64,000 nucleotides of DNA, from the NCBI GenBank assembly GCA_018398575.1, contig JAGTXZ010000024.1, positions 434,001-498,000 of the forward strand, given 5' to 3'. Below the pieces are notes generated by a model. The model was not told the origin of the DNA. It saw only the letters and a list, made by a program, of their open reading frames with translations, and did not search any database. This document shows, piece by piece, positions 1 through 12,466 of this stretch. Made by a program: the position numbers and the translations under genes. Positions within the stretch are counted from its first letter, which is position 1, and every line of letters begins with the position of its first letter. The DNA is from Ampelomyces quisqualis. Taxonomy: Eukaryota; Ascomycota; Dothideomycetes; Pleosporales; Phaeosphaeriaceae.

Positions 1-524
1 CTCCTGTAGGTAGGCTTGTGGCCACGTAACGCGAGTACAGAAGGAGGGCTACTCGTACTGACATCTGTGGTGCAACCGAACGGATTTTGACGCCTGGGTC
101 TAATGGTGATGCTGCTGCTAATGCATGAGATTCGTTTCACCAAGGGTTGAACATAGCTTATAGGTCTCCGAAAGCATAGCTACGGATCTGGTTTTTCTTT
201 AACATCTGGTTCTAGCGAAGTCTATCTACCTTCAAGCAAAGGCTAAGATTGTCTAAGTTATGATCCTCTACTGCGGAGCATACAAGATCTTTTTAGCACA
301 CTAGAAGCTAACCAGATACGCGCTAAAAGACCTCAGGCTTCTATTCAAGTGATCGCGAACTACTGCTAGGCCTGGCGCTTGCGCTTCTGTCGCCCGAGCG
401 ACCAGTAGTTTAGATATGGTCGGCCAATTAACAACTCTGACACAACAACAATAGAATTCACTGTTGTAACAGAGCTTTCTACTGCCTCAATTACACCAGC
501 ATCAAAGACGAATGCGATATTCGA
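1..524. other. Window edge, no gene recognised
   Basis: No reading frame with coding character was found on either strand. This may be the 3' flank of the minus-strand gene that ends at 525 or the end of a gene outside the window. Confidence 0.5.
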
Positions 525-1418
525 CTAAGCACGCTCCTCACCACTGTCTTCCATATTTTCATCCTTCCCAGTCCTATCGTCCTTTCCAAGAACATCTTCC
601 TGCTCACTCGGTTCCTCCTCTCCAGCCTTCGACAAAATTCGATATTCTAGCAACAGCTGCCTCATGGCCGATACAAGAAGCTCGAGCTCATCCAGAATCT
701 CGTCCTGACTCAACCCAAAACTTTCCCCTTGGATGCTTCCGGCAGTCCCTGCAGTGTCATGAGACTGCTCCTCATCTTGCCTTTCCTCATCTGAGTTTTG
801 ATACGACCGATGGAGAAAAGCCGGCGGCGTACCCCTAGTCGGCGGACGCTCGTTGATAGGGTCTTCCATAGCACGACATCCTTCGGCGTCAAGATTTTGA
901 TGGGGCTCCAAAATTTCATAGACTACAGACCCATCTGCCCTAATAACACGGACAGCAGTTGGAATTCCAGGTTTGTTGGTATTTCGAGTTTGATTTTTGA
1001 TGGTGTAAGGAGAATAGCTATCGTGCGGAAGTACCAGAGCTTGCGGAACTAGACTGCTAGGAGAAGCGTCCTCGCAGTAGTACCTATTACTATGGGTGGG
1101 CACTGGACTTTGGATTTGGCTATTTGGATTGACAATGGTAGATTGTTGAAAAATGGGCAGATTGCACTGCGGTTCGAAGAGATAGACTGGTCGTTGCGGA
1201 TCGAAGTTTTCCATCGCCTGATCAACACCAAAGTACCGATAGGCTAGTGGAGATCGCTGCGTCCGATGGGTGTAGCTTGGTCGCGGCTGATCGTACACCA
1301 CGTTCTGCTGTTCCTGGATCGGCTGCTCATAGGCAAGGGGGCCCATGCCAGATAGGGAAGGAACCGCTGGCGAGAATCTGCGGTCATGGTGTCGGCGAAA
1401 GTAAGACATTTTGAACAT
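525..1418 (-). CDS. Hypothetical protein, Pro/Gln-rich with acidic C-terminus
   Basis: This is a single open frame of 297 residues from the ATG at 1418; a second in-frame ATG three codons on (1409) could equally be the start. The frame stays open further upstream, but without an ATG. The N-terminus is basic (SYFRRHHDRRF). The middle is rich in Pro, Gln, Tyr and Ser. A short ordered stretch (VRVIRADGSVVYEIL) sits near residue 155, and the last third is acidic and probably includes a helix (DEILDELELLVSAMRQLL). I recognise no domain, signal peptide or membrane segment. Function is unknown. It is supported by the length of the frame and its sustained low-complexity protein-like composition rather than by homology. 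Confidence 0.5.
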   Translation of the reverse strand: MFKMSYFRRHHDRRFSPAVPSLSGMGPLAYEQPIQEQQNVVYDQPRPSYTHRTQRSPLAYRYFGVDQAMENFDPQRPVYLFEPQCNLPIFQQSTIVNPNSQIQSPVPTHSNRYYCEDASPSSLVPQALVLPHDSYSPYTIKNQTRNTNKPGIPTAVRVIRADGSVVYEILEPHQNLDAEGCRAMEDPINERPPTRGTPPAFLHRSYQNSDEERQDEEQSHDTAGTAGSIQGESFGLSQDEILDELELLVSAMRQLLLEYRILSKAGEEEPSEQEDVLGKDDRTGKDENMEDSGEERA

Positions 1419-1819
1419 CGATGAAGGTCTTAGACTGTCAAGCGCAGTTCTCTTTAGCAGTACACGATGCTTATATCCATATACGACAAGGCTTACCAAA
1501 GTCCACGTTGGTCTTTGCGAGTGTTGGCTGATGGACAAGCCAGCATATTGGCTGAGTTGTCTTTAGATGACGTACTGAGAGTGCTATTCGCAACGAGTTG
1601 TTTGGCGCAAACGAGGAGGCTGCTGCGATTATGGTGTGTTAGCCGACCCAAAGACCAAACACGAAACCCCAATTCTGAAGACGAGGTCCATTGTTGAAAT
1701 CAAATTGACTATGACATGTGAAGAAAACCGATTCCTGCCATGATGATAACATTATCCTACAAGCTCACTATTGCCATTTTCCGCAGTCTCAATCCCATCC
1801 ATATACACACAAGTCTGCA

Positions 1820-2166
1820 TCATCTCAACCTGTCTTTCATCTCCCCCTTCACGTCCTCGAGAAGAATCTTCAGCTGCGTCGTGAGTCCATACAACTTCTG
1901 CTTTTCGCGACTAGACATCGTCAAGTCTTTGATGGCACTGCGCACATGCTCGATGCTCTCGAGGCGAGAGTGCCACTTCTTCAGTCGGTTAGCAGACATG
2001 AAGATGGTTCTCTCGCGTTGGAGCATTTCAGTTGTAGTGTTCCTGTTGCCACAATTGTGAGGTACGAGATGACAAGGGCGGCCTGGGGCGCGATGTACGT
2101 GGTTGATGGTAAGGGGGCTGTACTGGTCATGTCGATGGCCGTGGAAGAGCCAAGAGGCGTTTTCAT
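1820..2166 (-). CDS. Small hypothetical protein (tentative, probably spliced)
   Basis: Two overlapping minus-strand frames suggest a small gene. One starts at an ATG at 2166; the other, up to the stop at 1820, encodes a charged, helical-looking C-terminus (RLESIEHVRSAIKDL, REKQKLYGL, LLEDVKGEMKDRLR). They can be joined by an intron at 1979-2052 (weak donor GTGGCA, branch-like GCTAAC, acceptor GAAG), giving about 90 residues. Without splicing, an open frame of 117 codons exists but starts differently. No family is recognised and no partner is suggested by position. The C-terminal heptad-like pattern suggests a coiled coil. Treat as a weak prediction. Confidence 0.3.
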
Positions 2167-2436
2167 GGTTCATGTCTGAGTGTTTGCTGGTGTTCGCGTA
2201 CTGTGAAAGCTGGTTGGTGAGAAGCTATAGTTTACGTTGGAGCACGACGACGGAGTCTTATGTATTGGACAAGCAGTGTTTGACTGATGGTAATCGCTTG
2301 CCTGCAAACCGAGTACTCGCTTGTCTGCAAACCAAGTACAACAAGTTCCTTTCAGAGCCCCTATGGATTGCGATAGGCGGCGTGACACTGCGAGAGGGTT
2401 TCATGAGAGGGTTGGAATCGCTGAATCCTGAATTTG

Positions 2437-3426
2437 CTAGGTAAAGATGATCCCACCATCAATTACAATCGTCTGCCCAGTCATGAAATCGCTGTCCTTG
2501 CTCGCGAGGTAACTTACCGTATTTGACACATCTTCAGGCACACTCGTTCTGCCGAGTGCTGTGAGCTCGGTCACGTACTTCTTGATGGTGTCGCCTTTCT
2601 TCACGCCTGTCTTCTCGCCTAGCTTCTGATCAATCAAATCCCACATTGCCGTGCCTACGATGCCTGGTGCATATGCGTTGACCGTGATCTTGTGTTCCGC
2701 CATCTCCATAGCGAAGGCTTGCGTCATGCCACGAACTGCCCATTTTGATGCACTGTAGTGGGACAGAAGAGGAAATGGCTTGAATGCGACAATGGAAGCT
2801 GCGCCGAGGAGTTTGCCGCCGCTACCTTGAGATATCATCTGTTTAGCAGCGGTGGAGTAGCAATTAAATACGCCGTAGACTATACACCGTTAGGTGGTCC
2901 AGGGCATCTGGAACACGGAACATACCATTCACTTCAAACATCCTCTTCAGGTCCTGTTCCGTAAGATCGAGGAGTGCTTTGACTTGAGCGATTCCAGCAT
3001 TTGCTACCATGGTATTAAGCGGGCCAAGCTCAGAGACTGAGGCTTTTACGAGACCTTGCACCTCTTTCAAGTTTGAGATATCCGCTGTAAATGCAAAAGC
3101 GTTGCGACCGAGCCCCTTTATCTCCTTGACTACCTGGTCGCAACCAGATTTGTTGGCTCCAACATCGTTGATGCAGACATCGTAGCCATCGTTGGCAAGT
3201 CGCAAAGCGATTGCTCTACCACTGTTGTTATTAGCTCAGCTAAATGTTGAAGTGATGGGGCATGGCCGCACATTCCACGCGACGACCCTGTGACTATGGC
3301 TGTTCGCTTCTGTTGCTCGGTCGCATAAGAACGCGCCCATTGAGGTAGCAGTGCCGATGCACGAGGCAGCATCGATAAATTGGGTGGAGTTTGCCATAGC
3401 GTTCGCGCGGAAAAGCGGAGTGCCAT
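2437..3426 (-). CDS. Short-chain dehydrogenase/reductase, likely mitochondrial (diacetyl/acetoin reductase-like)
   Basis: The model has three exons (3272-3426, 2926-3221, 2437-2879) separated by introns of 50 and 46 nt and gives 297 residues. The first 45-50 residues are basic, Ser/Arg/Ala-rich and end in RSYA, like a mitochondrial presequence. The Rossmann glycine motif TGSSRGIGRAIA is rebuilt exactly across intron 1, which fixes that acceptor. The NAG motif (VANAGIA), a catalytic Ser in GAASIV and the YSASK active site follow. This is a classical SDR using NAD(P)(H). The overall pattern, including the FNCYSTAAKQMI and GAASIV stretches, resembles diacetyl reductases that form (S)-acetoin, but the substrate is inferred only. 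It is divergent from ASK1 across about 680 bp. Confidence 0.85.
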
Positions 3427-4110
3427 TATCGGTTGTTGTTGGCTCTTCAACCAGGGGACAAAGGCAATTACAGACATAAGTGGGAAATGAGAAGGCCTCG
3501 AGCAACATGGCGCCTGTCTATATGCACATTACCCCGGATCTTCAAGACTACAACCGTTTTGTGGTAGCTCGCTCTTCGGGTATGCGGACGCGCATAACCC
3601 CTCTTGTAGCTCCCAATTTGCGGTACCATCTATCGCACGAACTTCATCGGGTTTAACGAGGCCGAGAATGACGGTTGGAGCTCGTGTACATGGCAGCGAA
3701 GGCGCAGTATCATTCCGCATCCCATGATCCGGAACCTACACAGGTCCCAGGTATATAATGTGCAACTGGTTAGGTACAAGCATGTCGTGATTCAAGGACC
3801 ATTCGGCCGACACCTAACATACTGAAGAGGCCTTGTATGCTTCGCAACGGACTGTAATTTCTCCAGGACGGTAAGTATACATCTTGAAGGCAGATGGGCC
3901 GCACTAGGTTTGTGGCATGGCGTGTGGTCGTCCGATCACGCATTGTGGCAAGGCGTGGTGGAGAGGGTGGAAGAGTTCATGTGGCTAACTGCTGGCGGGG
4001 AAATGCTAGCCACTTTAGTAATAGCGCACTTCCTCGCGAGTTGATGCCGAGCACGTGTTGTCACCAACAGAATCACGTCCGAAAATACATCAACTACAAG
4101 CAGCGTCGCA
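3427..4110. other. Intergenic region between SDR gene and ASK1 (divergent)
   Basis: About 680 bp lie between two divergently transcribed genes. Short frames here are not convincing. The stretch presumably holds both promoters; no specific site was identified. Confidence 0.5.
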
Positions 4111-5429
4111 ATGTCTGGCCAAAGCGTGGCTCCTCTGCGCAATCTGTCACTCACAGAGGAATTGGAAAAGCTCGAGCAGTCCATCACCCTCACGCTGCAA
4201 GGTAAACATCCTCGCGACCACCCCACCAGCGCGACTGACATGCGCAGAAATCGACCACAACTTCAGCCGCGCGCACCGCATCGTTACCACGGGGATACTG
4301 CCAATAGTAGAACAGTATGGGAAACACTCAGAGGCCGTGTGGGAGGGGTCAAAGTTTTGGAAGCAGTTCTTCGAAGCCAGTGCAAACGTATCGCTTTCTG
4401 GCTACGAGGCACCAGACCAGGACGAATCAGTGGCGCAAGAAGACACCCAGGAGTCGCAGCTGTATGAAGACGAGACAGTGGAAGACGAGACAGTCACGGG
4501 CCAGACCGCGACACCACCACGACCGTCTTCTGCGCAAGAGGATGTGGAGAGCACCATGGCCTTCGATTCACCATCGCTAGGTCACAGCACACCACGAGCG
4601 CCGCCATCTACCCACAAGGGTAAACATCGAGACCATGGAAATGGGTTGGAAGAGGAGCCTCAGTTCGCTGGCTTGTCGTCTCCCTACGAAGCACTGAAGC
4701 AGGAATTCGAAGGGTCAAAAACACCAAAGCTAGACCCAGTTACACCCGGAAAGCCCCAGACGCTTCCAGACATGAGTGGGTTCGACTCGTCTCCATTCGT
4801 CCAGCCGACAACAGGCAAAAAGACTTTCCATCAAGACCCCCTGCTCCATCGCGTACTGGACAAGACGTATCGTGTACAAGCTACGCCCATCATCAGCCCA
4901 CGGAAATACAAGCCTACAGGCGCCTTCACACCGAGGACCGCCCAGCGAGGCGTGCCAACACCGAGCGGAGCTACCACGAGATTGCCCAGATGGGCCGAAG
5001 ACTCGTCGCCGCCATCGTCTCCAGCCCCGCAGCTACGAGCAGACATCTTCTCACCAGCCAAGACACCTCGAACACCAGGTATCAGCGTACAGACCCCGGC
5101 TAAAAACAGGCTACCGATGAGCATCAATAGGACCGGCACAATATTCGACGATAGCGATGATGAGGAGGAGGACGAGGGCGGGTTCAGTCCGCCCAAAACG
5201 ATACAGTTCCACATTCCACAAAGCAAATTGCTTCAAACACCTGGTAAATTCATAGCCGCATACGCTCTTATATTGGAACTGACCCGTATTAGCTCGAGAA
5301 GCTAGCAGGCGTATTGTTGACGATCTGCTTCTGACAGCGGGCGGAGACATGACTGATACCACAGGCGGGATGGATGGTGATAGTCCTAGTGTGGTTCGGC
5401 GACAAGTGGACATGGATGACAGCTTCTAG
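4111..5429 (+). CDS. ASK1: DASH complex subunit Ask1
   Basis: The model has three exons (4111-4201, 4248-5243, 5293-5429; introns 46 and 49 nt) and gives 407 residues. The N-terminal 65 or so residues carry the conserved Ask1 domain: LTEELEKLEQSITLTLQ, then EIDHNFSRAHRIV across intron 1, then a stretch ending FWKQFFEASANVSLS. The rest is disordered and rich in Ser, Pro and Thr, with many S/T-P sites, as expected for a protein phosphorylated by CDK and Ipl1/Aurora. An acidic patch (DDSDDEEEDEGG) precedes the last intron. Ask1 is a subunit of the fungal DASH/Dam1 ring that couples kinetochores to spindle microtubules. It lies 267 bp upstream of the co-directional PI 4-kinase gene. Confidence 0.92.
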
Positions 5430-5696
5430 AAGGCCTCGTGCAAGTTGTTAAACACCAAGATACCCCCATAGTTGGAGAAATACAAGCTCTGATCTCCACC
5501 ATGGACATGCGAACATGTGGTCCCCTGGCACGGCGATCCACACTTGTTGCGCTAGTAGCGGGCACTTGACCTCATCGGGCGCAATCCATGCGACAGCTGC
5601 ATCGTCATTCGAGATAATCCCTAGGCTCCTGTGTGGTAACTACTTACACGTGTCTCTTCACCACAAGTATCCCGTGTCCCTGTGATTGGCCTCATA

Positions 5697-8044
5697 ATGC
5701 CAAAAGCGAAGAGGCCAGCCACGTCAGGCTACGCGCGAATTGCGCAGGCTGAGGAGGAGGAGTACAGCGACTCGGACGACGAACAGAACCAACACTCCCT
5801 GTCGAACGCACAATATGCACCGATCCAGCCCCAGCGAAACTCGCACATGCGCATGCCGAACGGCTCCGTGCCCCACTCACCTAGCTCACAACGAACATCG
5901 AACGGACGTCGGCAGCGGAGCAACTCGGGGGTCGACATCAAGGCCATAAATGCACGATTCGAGCGGTGGGCCGAGGAGATTGCACAGAAGCTCAAGATCA
6001 AGAAGCACAAAGACGCCCCGGAGGATGGGCAGCTCGAGATACACCATTCGGTCTTCCAGGCACCAGATGGCGTGCGGCCGGCCACGGCAGAGACGTTGGC
6101 CTTGGAAGTCGAGGGCGCCTCAGACCGCATGACGAAGCTGGACTTCGACGACACGGTCGATAGTGTGAGGACGGCGATCGAGATGGGCGTGCACCCCAAA
6201 CTAATCACCCAAGGCAGCTCTGGCAGTTACTTCGCGCGAAACACGCAGGGGAAGGTCGTAGGTGTCTTCAAGCCCAAGGACGAGGAGCCCTACGCGTCGC
6301 GGAACCCAAAGTGGACCAAGTGGATCCATCGCAACCTGTTCCCCTTCTTCTTCGGTCGCGCTTGCCTCATCCCCAACCTGAGCTACGTCTCCGAAGCCGC
6401 TGCATACGTCCTCGACACGCAGCTCCGAACGAACCTTGTCCCGTATACCGATATCGTCGGCCTTTCGTCAAAGTCGTTTCACTATGACTTCTGGGATCGC
6501 AGGGCGTACTACAGGAAGAAGAAGCCGTTCCCAGAAAAGCTCGGCAGCTTCCAGGTGTTCCTCAAGGGCTTCGAAGATGCGAACCTCTTTCTGAAGGAGC
6601 ATCCGTGGCCCGATCAGCACAATGGCGGCCTCGCGGCAGGCAGCGCATCACGAAAGAAGAAGCGAAGATGGGCAGAAGACTGCAGACCAAGCGGGCCACA
6701 ATCAGACAACGAAGACGAAAACGACACTTTGCACAGCGCCGATCAGCAGCGACAACGCAGAGGCTTCTGGACGGAGGCACTTCAGCAGTCTTTCCGGGAG
6801 CAGCTGGAGAAGCTGGTCATCTTGGACTACATTATGCGGAACACGGACCGAGGTCTGGACAACTGGATGATCAGAATTGACCAGGAGACGCAGCGAGCAA
6901 CGATTGTAGCGGAGCCGCCAAAGATGAACAGCGTTGGGGGCGAGGAAGATGACGAGGCCCAGCCTAGTAGCTACGCCAGGCAATCGATGGAGGGGCTGGA
7001 CCCATATGGGCGACGGGAGCCCATGACTGCGACGAGCCGCTCGAATACACCGATGCAGAGTTCGTCCACGCCCAAGGTGACCATCGGTGCAATTGACAAC
7101 AGCTTGTCGTGGCCCTGGAAGCATCCCGATGCGGTATGTATCCGATCTGACAACAACCTAGATGACAGCTAACACGTGGACAGTGGCGAAGCTACCCATT
7201 CGGCTGGCTCTTCCTCCCCGTATCCCTCATCGGCCAGCCCTTCTCCGAAGCGACCCGCCGTCATTTTCTTCCCCTCCTCACTTCGAAACAATGGTGGAGC
7301 CAAACACAAGTAGTGCTCAGGAAGTGCTTCAGTCAGGACGCAGACTTCAAGGAGCGCATGTACGCGAAGCAGATTGCAGTCATGAAGGGACAGGCGTGGA
7401 ACGTGGTTGAGACGTTGAAGATGCAGGACCATGGGCCACTGGAACTCACACGGAGAGCGCGTGTATGCGTTTGGGACGACATTGTGGAGATTCCGATTGC
7501 CGTCCCCCTTCGCGCGCCTTCTGCGGAGATGCGGCGGAAGCAACACAACGGGCGATCGCAACGGCTGGACGAAGAGCACGAAGAAATGGACATCACTGCT
7601 GTGTCTACACCGCCTCCAAGACCGCAAGCAGATCTGCTTTTGAACTCACCTCCGCTCGAGGCTGCGCACGGAAATCGGTTCAATCTTTCACGTGACTCGT
7701 CATCCCTCGACGTACGACGCCCAGACAATGCGGATCCGACATGTCCAGCGACTGTGAATGGTGTATACAGAAGCTCGCCGAGCACATCAGAGGCGAACAT
7801 GGGCAGGCCAGCCCACCGTTCTCGCGTGAGTTACGACGTGCCCCGGCAAGACGCCCATGAAGGCCGGAGACATCAGCGGAGGTTCTCTCTGACCCACAGA
7901 CGAGACGTGGACGAGTATGGGTTCGACGATGAAGGCGACCTTGGATATGCTGCCAATGAGGACAACGAGGGCAACCGCACCAAGGTCATCGTGGAAAGAC
8001 TGGAAATGGTCAAGGGGAGAAATCCCGTGTTCACCTGGTGCTGA
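5697..8044 (+). CDS. LSB6: Type II phosphatidylinositol 4-kinase (Lsb6 type)
   Basis: The model has two exons (5697-7133 and 7184-8044; 50-nt phase-0 intron) and gives 765 residues from the ATG of MPKAKRP. The enzyme phosphorylates phosphatidylinositol at the 4-position on endosomal, vacuolar or plasma membranes. Visible PI4K-II features are a nucleotide-binding loop (GSSGSYFAR) with the following VFKPKDEEPY lysine, the FGRACLIPNLSY segment, the catalytic RNTDRGLDNW, and the DNSLSWPW metal-binding region followed by the YPFGWLFLP motif, which is completed across the intron. The N-terminus and the last 200 residues are low-complexity, Ser/Arg/Asp-rich extensions, so the protein is longer than yeast Lsb6. 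An insert with KKKRRWAE lies before the catalytic loop. Confidence 0.93.
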
Positions 8045-8998
8045 TTGGCAAGGAATCTGTTGCCGGAGTTGTGCATCCAGTGTGCTGCTGTTGTGGTACG
8101 CGGGAAGGACTTGCATTGGGGGCGTTTTAAGCGATTTGCATTGCCGTGGGCTGGGTTGCCTATGCGGGCATTACTTTGGAGTTGGTGTAACGCCGCAAGA
8201 CTCATGCAGCATCCAAGATAAGAACCCCACGGAAGTGGGCGCAGACGGCACATCTCTCTCTCTCCGATATTGCGTGACACGAGGGTGCAAGACGGAGACG
8301 GTCATCTGGTGCATGCCTTGCGTTCGGCCGCACTTCGCGCCTGTTGAGGGTGTGGGAAGCTTGACCATTTGCCGAGCGGGACTTGTGGACGAGACTTGGG
8401 GGGGGGGCGTCAGATGACCCACGCGGAACAAGATGCACTAATTCAACAATGACTTCTCACGGCCACCATGAAAGACAACAGCGCCATCACTCACATCGCG
8501 CTTTGCGCCGACGCTTCGCACGGCTCCCCTTCAAAAGCGCACATGTTGTTCTTCGGTGCAGACGGTCCGCTACGTCGCGATACTCGGCGCCTGCCTTCAC
8601 TTACTCGGCCACCCGATACCTGCGGAGACGCGCAGTCAAGCTTCCATCACGCCTGAAGAAGTAGTCCTCAGCCTCAGGACCGCTGCCCACGGAGATTTCA
8701 TCTGTTCAGGGCGAAAGAGCCGTTGGGGATTGCTTGTGCGGCGCCTGGTGCTTGGGGCCTCGGTATTCAGATGCGATACGTCGCCTAGCGCCGTGCAAAG
8801 AGTTGGAGAGCAACGTGATCCCGCGTCAGCACCGCGACGCGTCGAAAACTGTCTCTCTCTCTCACCTGTGAAAATCGCCCCTGCAGAGAGTCATCATGAA
8901 CCCAGCGCTATTACTTGACCCGCGAGGGTCGCGTGCAAGAGGTATATATCCCCACATTTCCTTGCGATAGCTTCCACTGCTTCTGCCTCACCAACACC
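8045..8998. other. Intergenic region between LSB6 and SNF2 helicase gene
   Basis: This 950-bp stretch holds a G-run (8399-8407) and short CT runs. I see no gene. It presumably contains the LSB6 3' UTR and the promoter and leader of the downstream helicase. Confidence 0.5.
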
Positions 8999-11900
8999 AT
9001 GGACGCCTCGATACCTGACTTGGGTATGGCGAATGGCCAAGAGTTGGAGTCGGCAATGAGCTTTGCGCTGCCGGCGTACGAACAGCAAAATGCAGAGTTC
9101 GAAAACAATGACGACATGGAGCTCGACATGGAGCTAGATTCCTCATTCACCGACCTTCAAGCAAGGCTAATGATGGATTTGTCAGGTGACGCGAATGCCT
9201 ACATGAACAACAACGCCAACACAATCACGCCCATTGCGCAACACCCACAACTCGACCCGGATGCACTACTCAACTCCAGATCAGCTTCAAAGCGCCCTGC
9301 ATCATCCGGAGGCGACACTGACCGAGGGCGTGCAGAACACACCAGTGCTGGCCAAGTGTCCCTCGTAGAGCGGCTGCACAACGTCCAAGAGCGCACTGCA
9401 TCCCCCGCAAAACGCGTCAAGACCGAAGAAGAGCGCAAGAACAGCGCCAAAAAGTCTGGCGTTCGCGGCGGTAGTGTACTTCATCTGCAAGATCCCAACG
9501 GACAAGCCCAGGCTCAGCCAGGACCGGCTATCGATCTAACAATGAGTACGTCTCTAGCTCCCCGACGTGACGTTGATTGACTCCTGACAAACTTAGGTGA
9601 TGATGACGACGACCTCCAGTGTGTTGGCGACAACTTGAACGAGACCATCTGTATTGGCAAGGTGAAACAGACCTACATTCAAGCACATACTGTGCCATTT
9701 CCAGATCCAAAAAAGTATATCGGGAACGGCGGCCAGCAGGGTAGGATCAAGGTTGCTTTCCGCCGCGCTGGGGCTGCTGGAGGCAACCGCGGCCTCGCCA
9801 TCATGGTAACAGATGCTACCGGCAAGGAGTTTGGCCGGGTAGACATCAAGAGCGCTAGTGGTCTATGTTCCTTGATGGATGCTTCCAACGCCAATGGGCT
9901 GCAGTGGATGGCTTGGACTGATCCCCGACGGAAGCAAGCCAACGAAGGGCCTCCAGGCTCACCCTTCTCTGGTCTCATCAGCATGACTCTTCAGCTGTAC
10001 TGCACGCGAAAATATGCCCACGACATCGGCAAATACCTCAAAGCGAAGAACATCTACCTCATTCGGCCTTTGTTAGAGCTCCAGCGTTACGATTACGCCA
10101 ACCCACAGGACGGCGAGACTCTTACCCGTGTCCAAGCTGCCAACCCCGCCCTTCAGCCGGAGACTTACTCTCAGCAGGCGGGGATGCCCGGGCCTGCCAG
10201 CAGCAACTACGTGCTGCGAAGCGTTGACGAGATCCGTGCTGATGTCAAAGATGTGTTTGACACAGTGGTCAGTAGCTCCGAGCAGGTTCCCACCCGCGAG
10301 CCCTCGGACCACATCAAGACGGAGTTGTACCCGCATCAGAAGCAAGCCCTGTACTTCATGTGGGACAAGGAGCAGGATCACTCAGCTGCAGAATACGACG
10401 ACCGCAAAGACTCACTGTGGAAGCCCAAGTATCGCGACAATGGGCAGAAGTATTACATCCATGTGATCACCGGCGAAGAGGTTGCTGTGAAGCCAAAGGT
10501 CTGCCGTGGCGGAATACTAGCCGATGAGATGGGCTTGGGCAAAACTTTAAGTATCCTTTCTCTCGTCTCTGACGCCGACTCAATTGAGGCAGCGAGAGAC
10601 TTTGCGAACAAAAGGCCGCCTCCTCTGCCACAGCAATCTCGGATGCTCCAGCCACTGATAAACAGCAAAGCGACACTGCTCGTTTGTCCACTCAGTACGA
10701 TGACGAACTGGAAAGAACAGATCAAGGAGCATTTCCCGACCGGCAGGAGCATGCTCAAATGGACGCGATATCATGGATCTGAGCGGTTCAACATGAGCGC
10801 CAAGGAGCTGGCAGAGTACGACATCGTCATCACCACCTATCACATCATCTCTAAAGACATCAATGACAAGAAGCGAGCCTTGCCCTTCATCAATTGGTTT
10901 CGCATTGTGCTGGACGAAGCTCACACCATTCGCAACCCTACGCTGCAGTCACGGGCCACTTGCGCGCTCTTTGGACAGCGTAGGTGGGCTGTGACAGGTA
11001 CCCCTGTGCAGAATCGACTCGAAGATCTCGGCGCATTGTTCAACTTCATCAAGCTGAGCCCCTTTGACACCGCTCCAGGATTCAACCAGTACATCGTACA
11101 CCCTTTCAAGAATGCCGACCCTGAGGTCGTCCCCAAGCTCCAGCTACTCGTCGGCACCGTCACCATGCGGCGCACCAAGGAAATCATCAAAGACGAAGTT
11201 CCCAAGCGCAACGATCTCATAGTCAAGCTAGAGTTCTCGAGAGCAGAGCGACAGCTCCACGACTGGTTTGAGAAGGATACTCAGCGCAAGGTAAACATTG
11301 CGACCTCTGGCGAGAAGATGGGCGGAAACACGTACGCAAGAATTCTAACCGCGATTCTCAACATGCGTTTGATTTGCGCACACGGTCGCGACCTCCTCAG
11401 CGACGATGCTCTCAGGACGACAGACGGCATGACCTATGAGAACCCCATGGAGATAGGCGAAGAGGAGACAGAAGTAACTGCTCTCACACGTTCACAGGCC
11501 TATGATATGCTCGAACTCCTCAACCAAACCGACAATGACGAATGCGTCTTCTGTCAATCTCCGGGTTCAAAGCGATCAATACTTACCGTAGATAGCGATG
11601 ATGAGGACGAGGACGGCGAAATATCCGATACTTTCGGGTACATGACCCCTTGCTACCATCTTGTGTGCCGGAAGCATATCAAGAAGCTCAAGCAACAGTG
11701 GAAAGAATCCATGCTCCCAGATGGACGCCAACAGTGCCAAATTTGTGAGGATAGGAACAAGCCAGTAGCATTTGAGCTCGTACGTCACGATTTCCGAGAG
11801 TACCAGAACGAGCGCGAGCGCATTCGTAGCGACCCCAAACTGGCGAAGAAGATCGGCAGCTATAATGGCCCACACACCAAGACACAGGCTCTGCTTAACG

Positions 11901-12466
11901 ATTTGCACGAACATAGGCAGTGGGGTGTGGATAATCCAGAAGAGCGGCCCATCAAGAGGTAAGTTTTGTTTCGAGGTGGTTCTCATTGACGTGCTAACAT
12001 TCACAGTGTCGTCTTCTCCTGCTGGACTACACATCTCGATCTCATCGAAATTGCTCTCAAAGACCACGGGCATGGCTATTGCCGCCTCGATGGACGAATG
12101 TCACGCGACGCTCGCGACAAGTCCATGCACGTCTTCCGCGAAGACCCTTCCATTGTCGTCATGCTGGTGTCCATTGGCGCTGGCGGTCTTGGTTTGAACC
12201 TTACTACCGCCAACAAAGTCTTCATGATGGAGCCACAGTTCAACCCAGCCGCAGAAGCTCAGGCCGTCGATCGAGTGCACCGCCTCGGTCAAGACAGGGA
12301 GGTCATGATCAAGCGCTTCGTCATGAACAACAGCTTCGAAGAAAAAATGATTGAGCTGCAGCAAAAAAAGAAGAAGCTCGCAGACTTGACGCTCACTCGA
12401 CAGCGCCTGAGCAAGGAAGAACAGACCAAGCAGCGCCTCGAGGAGCTGAGGAGTCTATTCCGTTGA
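8999..12466 (+). CDS. SNF2-family DNA-dependent ATPase with inserted RING finger (HLTF/Rad5-like)
   Basis: The model has three exons (8999-9545, 9597-11958, 12007-12466; introns 51 and 48 nt) and gives 1122 residues. After a disordered acidic N-terminus comes a folded region of about 170 residues, then the split SNF2 ATPase. Visible motifs are motif I LADEMGLGKT, the DEAH box in LDEAHTIRN, GTPVQNR, and in the last exon the C-lobe with SIGAGGLGLNL and VDRVHRLGQ. Between the lobes lies a RING-like cluster (CVFC, CYHLVC, CQIC). This is the architecture of HLTF/Rad5 proteins, which remodel DNA at stalled forks and act as ubiquitin ligases on PCNA. A canonical HIRAN domain was not obvious by eye, so orthology to Rad5 itself is not claimed. 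The enzyme is expected in the nucleus. Confidence 0.9.
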
